A stretch of DNA of 64,000 nt, taken from contig NC_019684.1 of NCBI RefSeq assembly GCF_000316645.1, forward strand, positions 3,811,501 to 3,875,500, written 5' to 3'. Below are positions 8,752 through 18,347 of this stretch, one piece after another (the first letter of the stretch is position 1; every line of letters begins with the position of its first letter). The stretch comes from Nostoc sp. PCC 7524 (GTDB lineage Bacteria > Cyanobacteriota > Cyanobacteriia > Cyanobacteriales > Nostocaceae). The notes under the pieces are model-generated. The model saw only the letters and a list, made by a program, of their open reading frames with translations. It was not told where the DNA came from and did no database searches. The translations under genes and the position numbers were made by a program.

Positions 8752-11055
8752 ATGACAATAAGCCTAGATTTACCAACTATTAATGTAAATAGCTTAAAAG
8801 AAGCTCCTATTCATCTTTCTAGCCAAATTCAACCTCATGGCATTCTTTTAGTTTTAGACGAGCCTGATTTAAAAATATTACAAGTCAGTAATAATACTTG
8901 GAATATTTTTGGCATGAATGCTGAAGACATTTTGCAGAAAAATCTCGATGATTTGCTCGATTCTTTTCAGATTGAGAGAATTAAAACAGGCTTATTAGAA
9001 GGGAATATCGAATTTATTAATCCCACAAAAATTTGGATACGCAAGAAGGGTGATGATTACATAGTATTTGATGCGGTATTTCATCGCAACTCAGAAGGGT
9101 TTCTGATTTTAGAATTAGAACCAGCCATTTCTCAAGAAAATATTCCCTTTTTGAGTTTTTATCATCTAGCTAAAGCTTCTATTAATGAGCTAGAAAAAAC
9201 AGCAAATCTCCGAGATTTTTGTCAGATTATTGTCAAAGAAGTCCGAAAGGTAACTGGTTTTGACCGGGTGATGTTATATAAATTTGATGATGATGGACAT
9301 GGTTCTGTCGTCGCCGAAGAAAAAATAGATAACCTAGAATCATATTTAGGATTGCATTACCCAGAGTCAGATATTCCTAAACCAGCGAGGAAATTATTCA
9401 TATCTAACTCAATTAGAATTATCCCAGATGCTTATGTGCAGCCTGCACAAATGTTACCTGTGCGAAATCCGGTGAGCGATCGCCCGGTTGATTTAACTAA
9501 TTCTATCCTCAGAAGTCCGGCATCTTGCCATTTGGAATACTTGCACAATATGGGTGTCGGTGCATCTTTAACTATTTCCTTAATTAAAGACCAAAAACTC
9601 TGGGGATTAATTGCTTGTCACCATCAAACACCTAAATATGTGTCCTATGAATTACGCAAAGCCTGCGAATTTTTAGGACGAGTGATATTTGCTGAAATTT
9701 CCGCCAGAGAAGAAACAGAAGATTACGACTATCGCATCAATTTGACTCATATTCAATCACTTTTAGTTGAATATATGTCCCAAGAGGACAACTTTATTGA
9801 TGGTCTAATCAAACATCAGCCCAATCTTTTAGACTTAACCAGCGCCCAAGGGGCAGCCATATGTTTTGGTGATCATTTTACTTTAGTTGGGGAAACTCCC
9901 AAAGAAGAAGATTTAGTTTTCTTGGTGCAGTGGCTAAAAAATAATGTTGAGGAAGAAGTGTTTTACACTGATTCTTTAGCACAAGTTTATCCAGATGCAG
10001 AAACATTTAAAAACGTTGCTAGTGGATTGTTAGCCATTCCCATTTCTAAACGTAATTATGTTTTGTGGTTTAGACCAGAAGTCATTCAAACCGTGAATTG
10101 GGGCGGTGATCCGCACAAAGCTTTTGAAGTCAATCAGTCAGAAGGAAATGTGCGTCTTTGTCCCAGAAAATCCTTTGAACTGTGGAAAGAGACAGTACGC
10201 CTGACCTCATTGCCTTGGCGATATGTGGAAATTAAAGCCGCATTAGAATTGAGAAAAGCAATTGTCAATATCGTCCTGCGCCAAGCTGATGAATTGGCTC
10301 AATTGGCTCACGATTTAGAACGTTCCAACGCCGAACTGAAAAAGTTTGCTTACGTTGCTTCCCATGATTTGCAAGAACCACTCAATCAAGTAGCGAATTA
10401 CGTACAGTTGTTGGAAATGCGCTATGAAGATGAACTAGATGAAGATGCTAAAGAATTCATCAACTTTGCCGTTGAGGGTGTGAGCCTGATGCAGACCTTG
10501 ATTGATGATGTTTTAGCATACTCCAAAGTAGATACCCAAGCGATCGCCTTTCAACTAACCGAAGTTGAGAAAGCTTTAGAACGCGCTCTCGGTAATTTAC
10601 GGCAACGTATCCTAGAAACAGGCGCGATCATTACCCATGATCCCTTACCAACCGTCTTGGCTGGTAGTACCCAACTCATGCAGCTATTTCAGAACCTGAT
10701 CGCCAACGCCATCAAGTTCCGTAGCGAAGAACCACCACGCATTCATATCAGTGCCGAAAGGTTAGAAGACGAGTGGTTATTCTCAGTTAAAGATAATGGT
10801 ATTGGGATTGACCCACGATTTAGCGATCGCATTTTTGTGATTTTCCAACGCCTGCATACACGAGACGAGTATCAGGGTACGGGTATGGGTTTAGCCATCT
10901 GTAAGAAAATTATCGAATGTCATCGAGGGAGGATTTGGGTAGAATCACAACTTGGTGAAGGCGCAACCTTCTACTTTACGATTCCAGTCGGAGGGCGAGA
11001 GCGTGAGCTTAGAAACGGAAGAAAAACACAAAACCATCTTTTTGGTCGAGGATAA
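8752..11055 (+). CDS. Cyanobacterial phytochrome histidine kinase (Cph1/AphA type)
   Basis: A 767-aa red/far-red photoreceptor kinase. Order: PAS (about 20-125), GAF (about 140-320) with YPESDIPKPARKLF and the bilin-binding Cys259-His260 in SPASCHLEYLHNMGV, PHY (about 330-500) with the PRKSF tongue motif, HisKA with His538 in YVASHDLQEPLN, then HATPase with DNGIGID and TGMGLAI. Cys259 and His538 have the numbers known for Synechocystis Cph1, so it should bind phycocyanobilin and phosphorylate itself. Its 3' end overlaps the RcpA-type regulator by 53 bp. Expected role: light-dependent phosphotransfer to that regulator in the cytoplasm. Confidence 0.95.
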   Translation: MTISLDLPTINVNSLKEAPIHLSSQIQPHGILLVLDEPDLKILQVSNNTWNIFGMNAEDILQKNLDDLLDSFQIERIKTGLLEGNIEFINPTKIWIRKKGDDYIVFDAVFHRNSEGFLILELEPAISQENIPFLSFYHLAKASINELEKTANLRDFCQIIVKEVRKVTGFDRVMLYKFDDDGHGSVVAEEKIDNLESYLGLHYPESDIPKPARKLFISNSIRIIPDAYVQPAQMLPVRNPVSDRPVDLTNSILRSPASCHLEYLHNMGVGASLTISLIKDQKLWGLIACHHQTPKYVSYELRKACEFLGRVIFAEISAREETEDYDYRINLTHIQSLLVEYMSQEDNFIDGLIKHQPNLLDLTSAQGAAICFGDHFTLVGETPKEEDLVFLVQWLKNNVEEEVFYTDSLAQVYPDAETFKNVASGLLAIPISKRNYVLWFRPEVIQTVNWGGDPHKAFEVNQSEGNVRLCPRKSFELWKETVRLTSLPWRYVEIKAALELRKAIVNIVLRQADELAQLAHDLERSNAELKKFAYVASHDLQEPLNQVANYVQLLEMRYEDELDEDAKEFINFAVEGVSLMQTLIDDVLAYSKVDTQAIAFQLTEVEKALERALGNLRQRILETGAIITHDPLPTVLAGSTQLMQLFQNLIANAIKFRSEEPPRIHISAERLEDEWLFSVKDNGIGIDPRFSDRIFVIFQRLHTRDEYQGTGMGLAICKKIIECHRGRIWVESQLGEGATFYFTIPVGGRERELRNGRKTQNHLFGRG

Positions 11056-11449
11056 CAAAGCCGATATCCGCCTCATCCAAGAAGCTTTTAAAAACAGCTT
11101 AGTCCCACACCAAGTAGTGACAGTCAGGGATGGTATGGACGCAATGGCCTATCTCCGCCAAGAAGGCGAATATACCGATGCGCCACGTCCAGACCTCATC
11201 CTGCTAGATTTGAACTTACCTAAAAAAGATGGTCGAGAGGTACTAGCAGAAATTAAAGCTGATCCCCTACTCAAACGCATTCCCGTAGTTGTGTTAACCA
11301 CTTCTAGAAACGAGGATGATATTTTTCACAGCTACGAATTACACGTCAACTGCTACATCACCAAATCCCGTAACCTCAGCCAACTCTTCCAAATCGTCAA
11401 AGGAATAGAAGAGTTTTGGCTAACTACTGTGACGTTACCACCGGAGTAG
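11003..11449 (+). CDS. rcpA: RcpA-type single-domain response regulator
   Basis: A 148-aa stand-alone receiver domain with no output domain. Asp69 in LILLDLNLPKKDG is the phospho-acceptor, with acidic EDN near residue 16 and Lys in CYITKSRN. I chose the GTG at 11003 because the family begins just before KTIFLVEDN; an upstream ATG at 10952 would add 17 unlikely residues read from the kinase gene. The 53-bp overlap with the phytochrome gene implies translational coupling. It is the expected phosphotransfer partner (Rcp1 of Synechocystis is the model). The longer loop after the beta-4 strand (SRNEDDIFHSYELHVN) is typical of Rcp proteins. Confidence 0.9.
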   Translation: MSLETEEKHKTIFLVEDNKADIRLIQEAFKNSLVPHQVVTVRDGMDAMAYLRQEGEYTDAPRPDLILLDLNLPKKDGREVLAEIKADPLLKRIPVVVLTTSRNEDDIFHSYELHVNCYITKSRNLSQLFQIVKGIEEFWLTTVTLPPE

Positions 11450-11617
11450 GGGAGCAGGGGAGCAGGGGAGCAGAGGGGCAGAGGGGCAGAGGGGCAGAGG
11501 GGCAGGGGAGGCAGGGGAGAATTTTTACCCAGTCCCCAGTCCCCAGTCCCCAATCCCCAATCCCCAATCCCCAATCCCTATTGCCTATTGCCTATTGCCT
11601 ATTGCCTATTGCCTATT
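11447..11617. repeat. Three consecutive STRR arrays
   Basis: Between rcpA and the receiver-kinase lie GGGGAGCA/GAGGGGCA units (about 11450-11515), then CCCCAGT/CCCCAAT units (about 11528-11580), then CTATTGC units (about 11579-11617) that run up to the ATG. Almost the whole 168-bp gap is repeat. Its length probably varies between strains. Confidence 0.9.
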
Positions 11618-12775
11618 ATGATTGGAAACTCAGTCAAAATTTTGTTAATTGAGGACAACGTAGCAGAAGCTAGGTTGTTGCAAGAGTATTTGCACCAAGC
11701 TGAGTCCAAACAATTTAGTCTGGTTCATGTGAAGCGATTACAGGAAGCACTCAACGAACTCAGGCATACTAGCTATGATGTGATTTTGTTAGACCTGACG
11801 CTACCTGACAGTCAGGGATTATCATCTCTATCTTTATTAATAGAGCAAGACCCTAGTGTACCGATTGTTGTCCTCACAAATACTAACGACGAAGATTTAG
11901 CTATTGAAGCAGTGCGCCAAGGAGCGCAAGATTATCTAGTTAAACGGCAGGTAAATGTTCAAGTATTGGTTCGCTCTTTATGTTACGCAATTGAGCGCAA
12001 ACAAGCTTTAGAAACATTACGTACACTCAATCAATCTCTAGAAACCCGCGTTGAAGAAAGCACGGCTGAATTGGTAAAAGCTCAAGAAATCAACCAGTTT
12101 AAATCTGAGTTTGTTTCTATGCTCTCCCATGATATCCGCAATCCCCTAAATACAATACTTTTGGCGGCTGGATTACTCCAAAATAACGAAGATAAATTGA
12201 GTCAAGAGAAAAAACGCTCTCATTTACAGATGATTCGTTCTGCAATCAAAAATATGGCACAACTATTAGATGAAGTGTCATTAATAGGTAGAGCTGATTC
12301 TGGGAAACTCCAGTGTGACCTCATATCTATAGATTTAGAAGCATTCTGTCGTCAATTAGTAGAAGAAGCCCAATTAAGCATCGGGGAAAAGGATCTGACA
12401 GTAGTTTTCACCAGTTCGGGAAAAATCGATGAAGCTTTACTAGATGAAACTCTGCTGCGTCACATTTTGGGAAATTTACTCGGCAACGCCATTAAGTATT
12501 CCTTACCGGGTGGTAGAATCCAGTTTGATTTAATTGCTCAAGAACACGGGATAATTTTCAAGATTCAAGATTGGGGAATTGGTATTTCCCCAGAAGATCA
12601 GAAGCAACTGTTTCAACCTTTCCATCGTGGCGAAAATGTTGCTGGAATTTCTGGTACTGGTTTGGGTTTAGCAATTGTGAAAAAGTGTGTCGATGCTCAC
12701 GGGGGGGATATTTGGGTGAATAGTGAGCTAGGGGTGGGTACGACGTTTACTGTCATCTTACCGTTAGTCACTTGA
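11618..12775 (+). CDS. Hybrid receiver - histidine kinase
   Basis: A 385-aa protein with reversed domain order. A receiver (about 5-125, Asp in DVILLDLTLPDSQG) comes first, then a short coiled coil (about 125-155), HisKA with SMLSHDIRNPLN and HATPase with NLLGNAIKY, DWGIGIS and GTGLGLAI. There are no membrane segments. I place the start at the ATG at 11618, because an earlier ATG lies in the heptamer repeat. The position after phytochrome and rcpA suggests a three-protein light-signalling relay in which a phosphoryl group reaches this receiver. That link is inference. Confidence 0.85.
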   Translation: MIGNSVKILLIEDNVAEARLLQEYLHQAESKQFSLVHVKRLQEALNELRHTSYDVILLDLTLPDSQGLSSLSLLIEQDPSVPIVVLTNTNDEDLAIEAVRQGAQDYLVKRQVNVQVLVRSLCYAIERKQALETLRTLNQSLETRVEESTAELVKAQEINQFKSEFVSMLSHDIRNPLNTILLAAGLLQNNEDKLSQEKKRSHLQMIRSAIKNMAQLLDEVSLIGRADSGKLQCDLISIDLEAFCRQLVEEAQLSIGEKDLTVVFTSSGKIDEALLDETLLRHILGNLLGNAIKYSLPGGRIQFDLIAQEHGIIFKIQDWGIGISPEDQKQLFQPFHRGENVAGISGTGLGLAIVKKCVDAHGGDIWVNSELGVGTTFTVILPLVT

Positions 12776-12788
12776 ATCAATTCAAAAT

Positions 12789-12841
12789 AGCCTACGGCAT
12801 CTCTACGAGAGGCTAACGCCAACGCGGAGCGTGTCGTAGAC
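12789..12841. repeat. Dispersed palindromic repeat
   Basis: AGCCTACGGCATCTCTACG pairs with CGAGAGGCT a few bases later (stem AGCCT/AGGCT around TCTCTACGAGA). It continues into CGCCAACGCGGAGCG and GTCGTAGACA. This composite is a familiar high-copy repeat in Nostoc genomes (from memory). Confidence 0.6.
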
Positions 12842-12875
12842 AGAGGTTTAGAACCTAGCTTTTTCCGATAAATTC

Positions 12876-12905
12876 TGTAGAGACGTTGTATACAACGTCT
12901 CTACA
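12876..12905. repeat. Perfect 30-bp palindrome
   Basis: Each half reads TGTAGAGACGTTGTA inward, with no loop. A degenerate relative sits in the hairpin at 37223-37274, and half-site TATAACGTCTCTACA follows at about 12940-12954. It is probably a dispersed repeat and may act as a bidirectional transcription stop. Confidence 0.7.
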
Positions 12906-13398
12906 ACAACCTATAAATTGCATCTTCATAAAGAAACGGTATAACGTCTCTACATCTGGGGAAATGGGAAAAATCGTTGGAGTATGGGCGTAAAACCAGT
13001 ATCACCACCTATACTCACTTATTAACTTTTCTGAAAAAATAAAAATAAAATAAAAAATTTATACGTAAAATTACTATTTATTAACCGAATCTTTACTTAA
13101 GTAAATTTAAATGGAGGTGTTGTTACTAGCACAATGCTGGAAAAACAACATTTGAATGCAAAATTTAATCTGAAAAAGTATAAAATTACCGCAAAATTTC
13201 TGCGTCTCGTTTGCGTGCAATATTATTGGGTGATACTTTTTCATCCCCCAATGATAAACCAGTATTTTGCTATCCAGCAAGATAACTGAATATTGTCAGA
13301 GGTTTGTCTGAGACTATTTGGAAGTGGCTGTGTTTTGCTTAAACATAAGTCACATTTTGAGATGCTTACTGTTCAGTTAGTGTGTTAATTTCCCGTTT

Positions 13399-14124
13399 AT
13401 GTCTCAATATCAATCGACAATGCAATCGAAAGTTGCAGACACTCACACTGGTAAATTTTTAACGCCCTTTCAACGTAGGCTTCTGCAAAAAAACTTACAA
13501 GAAGATTTACCGGAGTCTTATCGCCAGCGTATTGAAATCATGCTGCTAGCAGACCAAGGAAAATCACAAACTGCTATTTGTCAAATCTTGGGCTGTTGTC
13601 CAGCGACAGCTAGACATTGGATGCACATAGCCCGGACTGGTATGGCGCATCAATGGCAAGATTGTCCTATAGGTCGTCCTAAAGCAGTTAATGAGAAATA
13701 TTTAGAGCGTTTGCAAGAATTAATTAGTCATAGTCCCCGTGATTATGGTTATTCTTTTAGGCGTTGGACAGCCAATTGGTTGCAGAAACATTTGGCGAAA
13801 GAATTAGGGATTGAAATTAGCGATCGCCATATCAAAAGACTACTCAAACAGATGGGGTTATCCACTCGTCAGAAAACCGATCAAACCCAAGTTACAGCAG
13901 TACAAAATCATAGTAATTCCAGCATATTGATTCACGACCTGAAATCCGAAGAAATCCCCGAAAGTAACGGATTTATATCTTTCAATTTAGCCCAATTAGG
14001 TACGGAGTCAGAAATTCATGGTGCAAAAACTATCCGATCAGTTGATTTCACTAGAACAGTTGCACAATGTTTTGGGTTATTCTCTACCACCAGCAGAATT
14101 TCAACGCTGCTACCCCAAGTTTAA
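13399..14124 (+). CDS. Helix-turn-helix protein upstream of peptide exporter
   Basis: A 241-aa protein. Residues about 50-75 (GKSQTAICQILGCCPATARHW) form a helix-turn-helix, followed by a Trp/Arg-rich region and SDRHIKRLLKQMGLSTR, similar to the winged N-terminal half of IS630-type transposases. There is no catalytic DDE domain, so it is more likely a regulator that grew from a transposase DNA-binding domain. Its last 107 bp overlap the exporter gene in another frame, which suggests translational coupling. It may control export of the nearby double-glycine peptides; that is inference from position. Confidence 0.7.
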   Translation: MSQYQSTMQSKVADTHTGKFLTPFQRRLLQKNLQEDLPESYRQRIEIMLLADQGKSQTAICQILGCCPATARHWMHIARTGMAHQWQDCPIGRPKAVNEKYLERLQELISHSPRDYGYSFRRWTANWLQKHLAKELGIEISDRHIKRLLKQMGLSTRQKTDQTQVTAVQNHSNSSILIHDLKSEEIPESNGFISFNLAQLGTESEIHGAKTIRSVDFTRTVAQCFGLFSTTSRISTLLPQV

Positions 14125-16723
14125 ATTTCTTAACCCAAAAGTCGGGAAGTTTTGGACAGGAAAGAATGTTGATCCTGGAATATATATTGCGATCGCTGGT
14201 AAGGTACGTTTACTAGATGAGGCTGGAGAGTTAATTACCACTTTGGAAGTTGGGGAATCATTTGGAGAATTTACCCTGTTTCCAGAGAAGAAATTGCCGC
14301 CTTATGGGGCGAGGGCGAGTGTTAATTTGCAACTATGCTTTATTCCCGGTGATGTGATGGCATCATGGATGAAGCAGTATCCCCAAATTGCAGAACATTT
14401 GTTAGCCAAGGCGCAAGCCCGCAATTTATTATTGGGGAACTCTCCTCAGACAACGGAAACCAAGACTGATTACCCATCAATACCAGTTACAGAGTCAAAA
14501 CCGAAGAAAATCAGCAAAGCCTACTTTCCCCATCCCACCCAGAAAGTAGGCCATTTATTACAAAAGGTGACTCGTCGTTATCCATTTTTTGCCCAACAAA
14601 GCGCATCAGATTGCGGTGCAGCTTGCTTAGTCATGGTGTCCCGCTATTGGGGGAAACGGTTTAGTGTCAATCGCTTGCGAGATATCGCCAATGTTGATCG
14701 CAATGGCGCATCATTGCGGGGTTTATCGGCGGCGGCGGAAAGTCTTGGCTTTGCTACACGACCGGTTAAAGCCAGCTTAGATCAATTAGCAAAACAAAAT
14801 TTACCTGCGATCGCCCACTGGGAAGGTAAACATTATATTGTTGTCTATGAAATAACTTCTAAACACGTCATCGTCGCCGATCCTGGTATCGGTCAACGCA
14901 CCCTCACCCACCAAGAATTTAAAGCAGACTGGACTGGTTACACACTACTACTACAACCAACAGTTTTCTTAAAGGATTCTAAAGAAGCAACAACACCATT
15001 CTGGCAATTCTTTGAATTAATCAAACCTCATGGCTTAGTCATGCTAGAGGTTTTTATTGCTTCTTTATTCATCCAAATATTTGGATTAATTACTCCCTTA
15101 TTCACCCAATTAATCTTAGACCGAGTAGTAGTACAACGTTCAGAACTCACTCTATTTGCTGTGGGGTTAGGATTGCTGATTTTCAGTTTATTTCGTGTAG
15201 CAATGACGGGTTTAAGGCAGTATCTCCTAGACCACACAGCACAAAAAATAGATGTAGCTTTAATAGTGGCATTTATTCGCCATACTCTCCGCCTACCCTT
15301 GAGTTTTTTTGAATCACGTTATGTGGGAGATATTATCTCCCGTGTCCAAGAAAACCGTAAAATTCAACGCTTTCTTTCCGGTGAAGCTTCATCTATACTG
15401 CTAGATTTACTCACGGTTTTTGTCTATGTGGGATTGATGTTTTGGTATAGTTGGAAAATGGCATTATTAGTATTAGTAATTGTGCCACCTTTCTTTATAC
15501 TGGCATTAATTGCCACCCCATTTTTACGCAGAATATCTAGAGAAATTTTCAATGCCTATGCCAACGAAAGCAGTTATCTAATTGAAGTTCTTTCTGGTGT
15601 GCGAACCGTTAAATCCACAGCAGTAGAACAGACAGTACGTTGGCATTGGGAAGACTTATTAAATAAAGAAGTCAAAACCAGCTTTTCTGGACAAATTATT
15701 GGCAACCGCTTACAAATTTTTAGCAACACCATTCAAGCCATTATCAGCACAGCCCTGCTATGGTTTGGAGCGCATCAGGTAATTCATAATCAGTTAACTA
15801 TTGGTCAATTGGTAGCCTTCAATATGCTACTTGGTAATATTATTACCCCCTTTCAAAGATTAATAGTTTTATGGAATGAGTTACAGGAAGTGACAATAGC
15901 AGTGGAACGCATTAATGATGTGTTAGATGCAGAGCCAGAAGAAGATTTACAATATCAAGCACGTCAAGGTTTACCACAAATTAAAGGTCACATTCGCTTT
16001 GATAATGTGACCTTTCGCTATCATCCAGAAAGTGATATCAATATTTTAGAAAATCTCACTTTTGAAATTAAACCAGGGCAAATGGTTGCTTTAGTGGGAC
16101 GTAGTGGTTCAGGTAAAACCACAATTTCTAAATTAGTTTTGGGTTTGTATCAACCTACTGATGGCAAGATATTTATTGATGGACAAGATATTACCGGTAT
16201 TTCTTTAGCTTCCTTACGTCAACAAGTGGGAGTAGTTGACCAAGATACCTTTCTCTTTGGCGGCACAATTAGAGACAATATTAGCTTAGGTAATCCAGGT
16301 GTAACCTTAGACACAGTAATTGAAGCAGGTCGATTAGCTGGTGCTGATGAATTTATTAAAAAGTTACCTCTAGGCTATGAAACTCAAATTGGTGAAGGTG
16401 GAGGAATGTTATCTGGTGGACAACGCCAACGGATAGCTATTGCTAGAGCATTATTAGGTGATCCAAAATTGCTAATTTTAGATGAAGCTACTTCCCATTT
16501 AGATGCAGAGTCAGAAAGAATTATTCAGCGAAATTTTAACACAATTCTCAACAGTAGAACTACCTTAGTAATTGCTCATCGTCTCTCTACTGTACGTAAT
16601 GCAGATTTAATTTTAGTTCTCGATAGAGGCATATTAATTGAACAGGGAACTCATGATGAGTTAATGAGCAAGAGGGGTCATTATTTTTATCTCAATCAAC
16701 AGCAATTAGACGCTGGAATTTAA
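14018..16723 (+). CDS. Peptidase-containing ABC transporter (C39, bacteriocin-type) with N-terminal cNMP-binding domain
   Basis: A 901-aa exporter that cleaves leaders after Gly-Gly and secretes the core. Order: cyclic-nucleotide-binding-like domain (about 25-135), C39 Cys protease (about 185-315) with Cys199 in SASDCGAAC, His272 in GKHYIVV and Asp288 in VADPG, six membrane helices (about 335-610), then the ATPase with Walker A GRSGSGKTT, signature LSGGQRQR and Walker B LLILDEATSHLD. All catalytic residues are present. The HlyD adaptor and a PpiC isomerase follow on the same strand, so one operon builds the secretion channel. Likely substrates are the double-glycine peptides encoded at 19294-19640 and 23677-24520. 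Confidence 0.92.
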   Translation: MVQKLSDQLISLEQLHNVLGYSLPPAEFQRCYPKFKFLNPKVGKFWTGKNVDPGIYIAIAGKVRLLDEAGELITTLEVGESFGEFTLFPEKKLPPYGARASVNLQLCFIPGDVMASWMKQYPQIAEHLLAKAQARNLLLGNSPQTTETKTDYPSIPVTESKPKKISKAYFPHPTQKVGHLLQKVTRRYPFFAQQSASDCGAACLVMVSRYWGKRFSVNRLRDIANVDRNGASLRGLSAAAESLGFATRPVKASLDQLAKQNLPAIAHWEGKHYIVVYEITSKHVIVADPGIGQRTLTHQEFKADWTGYTLLLQPTVFLKDSKEATTPFWQFFELIKPHGLVMLEVFIASLFIQIFGLITPLFTQLILDRVVVQRSELTLFAVGLGLLIFSLFRVAMTGLRQYLLDHTAQKIDVALIVAFIRHTLRLPLSFFESRYVGDIISRVQENRKIQRFLSGEASSILLDLLTVFVYVGLMFWYSWKMALLVLVIVPPFFILALIATPFLRRISREIFNAYANESSYLIEVLSGVRTVKSTAVEQTVRWHWEDLLNKEVKTSFSGQIIGNRLQIFSNTIQAIISTALLWFGAHQVIHNQLTIGQLVAFNMLLGNIITPFQRLIVLWNELQEVTIAVERINDVLDAEPEEDLQYQARQGLPQIKGHIRFDNVTFRYHPESDINILENLTFEIKPGQMVALVGRSGSGKTTISKLVLGLYQPTDGKIFIDGQDITGISLASLRQQVGVVDQDTFLFGGTIRDNISLGNPGVTLDTVIEAGRLAGADEFIKKLPLGYETQIGEGGGMLSGGQRQRIAIARALLGDPKLLILDEATSHLDAESERIIQRNFNTILNSRTTLVIAHRLSTVRNADLILVLDRGILIEQGTHDELMSKRGHYFYLNQQQLDAGI

Positions 16724-16754
16724 AGTCAAACAATAGTACAAGTCACTCATAGTC

Positions 16755-18278
16755 ATGCCAAACATATTGAATGGATTTGTTCCTCCTCCAGTACATGAAG
16801 AGATACTTCATGAGCAACCACACACATTACAAAAGCCTCCTACATCAACTGATGATTGGTCTAACGTCACCAAAGAATTACTTGATAGCTTACCGCAAAC
16901 TTGGACAAGAGGACTGCTGTATTTTTTAGTAATCTTTATCTCTATTGCTTTGCCTTGGGCAATGTTTTCTCAAGTGGATGAAACTGGTACTGCTAGAGGC
17001 AGATTAGAACCTGAAGGTAAAACAGTGAGATTAGATGCTGCTGTAGCGGGTACTGTGGAAAAGATTCTGGTGAAAGAAGGGGAATCAGTTAAGGCAGGAC
17101 AGACTTTATTATCGTTGGAGTCCGAATTAGTTAATACAGAATTACGGCAAGCACAAACTAAGTTAGAAGCACAATTAAATCAGCTATCACAGCTAAATTT
17201 ATTGAAAAATCAATTAGTCTTAGCTTGGACGATTCAGCGTCAACAAAATCAAGCCCAAGAGTTAGAAAAACAAGCTCAAATTGATCAGGAAAAACAAAAC
17301 CTAAAAACTATTATTAATTCAAATAATTTTCAAGAAGAGGAAAAATTAGCTCAGGTTAATCAGGCACGCAAAGCTTTAGAACATAGCCGCATCAGTCATA
17401 ATCTAGTAGAGATTAGTTTAAATAGCGCCCAAAGAGAAGTAGAACGTTACAAGCAAGCTTGGCAGGAAGGAATAGTGCCAGAGATTAATCTTGTAGACAA
17501 GCAAGATATAGCTAAAGAAAGAAAAAAATTACTAGAACAAACAAAATCAGATATTGAGCAGTCAAAATTAAGGCTAGCAGAACAACAAAATAGTTATGAA
17601 AGAACTATCAGGCAAGCTAAAGCAAACATTGAGCAGTCACAGTTACGAATTCAAGAGAAAGAACGTAGCTACCAGAGTTTGAATCATGCCGGAAAGTTGG
17701 CCGTTCTCAGAAGTGAAGAACAACTCAAGAATTTGGATAGAGAAATTACTCTCCTGAAAGCAGAAATATCTCAAAATAAGAGTCAAATCGCAGCATTAAA
17801 ATTCCAGTTAAGCCAAAGAGAACTTAAAGCTCCTGTAGATGGTACAGTATTTCAATTACCTATTCAAAGGGCTGGCTCTGTGGTGCAACCAGGAGCAATG
17901 ATAGCGGAAATTGCACCTATCAATTCCCCTCTAGTAATTAAAGCCCAAATGGCAACTACTGAGAGTGGTTCTTTGAAAACAGGATTACCCGTAAAACTTA
18001 AGTTTGATGCCTATCCTTTTCAGGATTATGGAGTAATCGAAGGCAAATTATTAGAGATGTCACCTACCACCTTTGAGGTAGATACACCTAACGGTAGAGT
18101 AGCAGCATATCAATTAGATATTGCTCTCAATCAGCATTGTATGCCTACAGCTAATCAGTGTATTCCTCTACGTCCCGGAGATACTGCAACGGCAGAAGTC
18201 GTTGTGCGACAACGCCGGATTATAGATTTTCTTCTAGATCCATTTAAGAAGTTAAAAACAGGTGGTTTAGAACTATAG
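16755..18278 (+). CDS. HlyD-family adaptor of the peptide exporter
   Basis: A 507-aa membrane-fusion protein 31 bp after the ABC transporter. It has a cytoplasmic N-terminal tail, one TM helix at about residues 55-75 (LLYFLVIFISIALPWAMF), a lipoyl half with GTVEKILVKEGESVKAGQ (about 107-125), a very long Gln/Glu-rich coiled coil (about 130-350), the returning lipoyl half with LKAPVDGTVFQL and a C-terminal beta barrel. It would connect the ABC exporter to a TolC-like outer-membrane channel, which is not in this window. Confidence 0.9.
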   Translation: MPNILNGFVPPPVHEEILHEQPHTLQKPPTSTDDWSNVTKELLDSLPQTWTRGLLYFLVIFISIALPWAMFSQVDETGTARGRLEPEGKTVRLDAAVAGTVEKILVKEGESVKAGQTLLSLESELVNTELRQAQTKLEAQLNQLSQLNLLKNQLVLAWTIQRQQNQAQELEKQAQIDQEKQNLKTIINSNNFQEEEKLAQVNQARKALEHSRISHNLVEISLNSAQREVERYKQAWQEGIVPEINLVDKQDIAKERKKLLEQTKSDIEQSKLRLAEQQNSYERTIRQAKANIEQSQLRIQEKERSYQSLNHAGKLAVLRSEEQLKNLDREITLLKAEISQNKSQIAALKFQLSQRELKAPVDGTVFQLPIQRAGSVVQPGAMIAEIAPINSPLVIKAQMATTESGSLKTGLPVKLKFDAYPFQDYGVIEGKLLEMSPTTFEVDTPNGRVAAYQLDIALNQHCMPTANQCIPLRPGDTATAEVVVRQRRIIDFLLDPFKKLKTGGLEL

Positions 18279-18347
18279 ATTTTCAGACTAATTGCGATGA
18301 AATCAGAGACTTTTGCAAATGTATATTCTTATTAAGAGGAAAGTTCA

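Larger units (their letters stand above)
12776..13398. other. Intergenic region with palindromic repeats and an AT-rich leader
   Basis: 623 bp without a gene. The first 180 bp hold dispersed Nostoc-type palindromes (listed separately). The rest (about 13000-13398) is AT-rich and ends in the leader of the HTH gene at 13399. I see no operator repeat or RNA structure that I can name. Confidence 0.5.

Noticed and set aside
11447..11617. CRISPR-like arrays in heptamer tracts
   Set aside because: Units are 7 bp and directly adjacent without spacers; they are STRRs. No cas gene is present.
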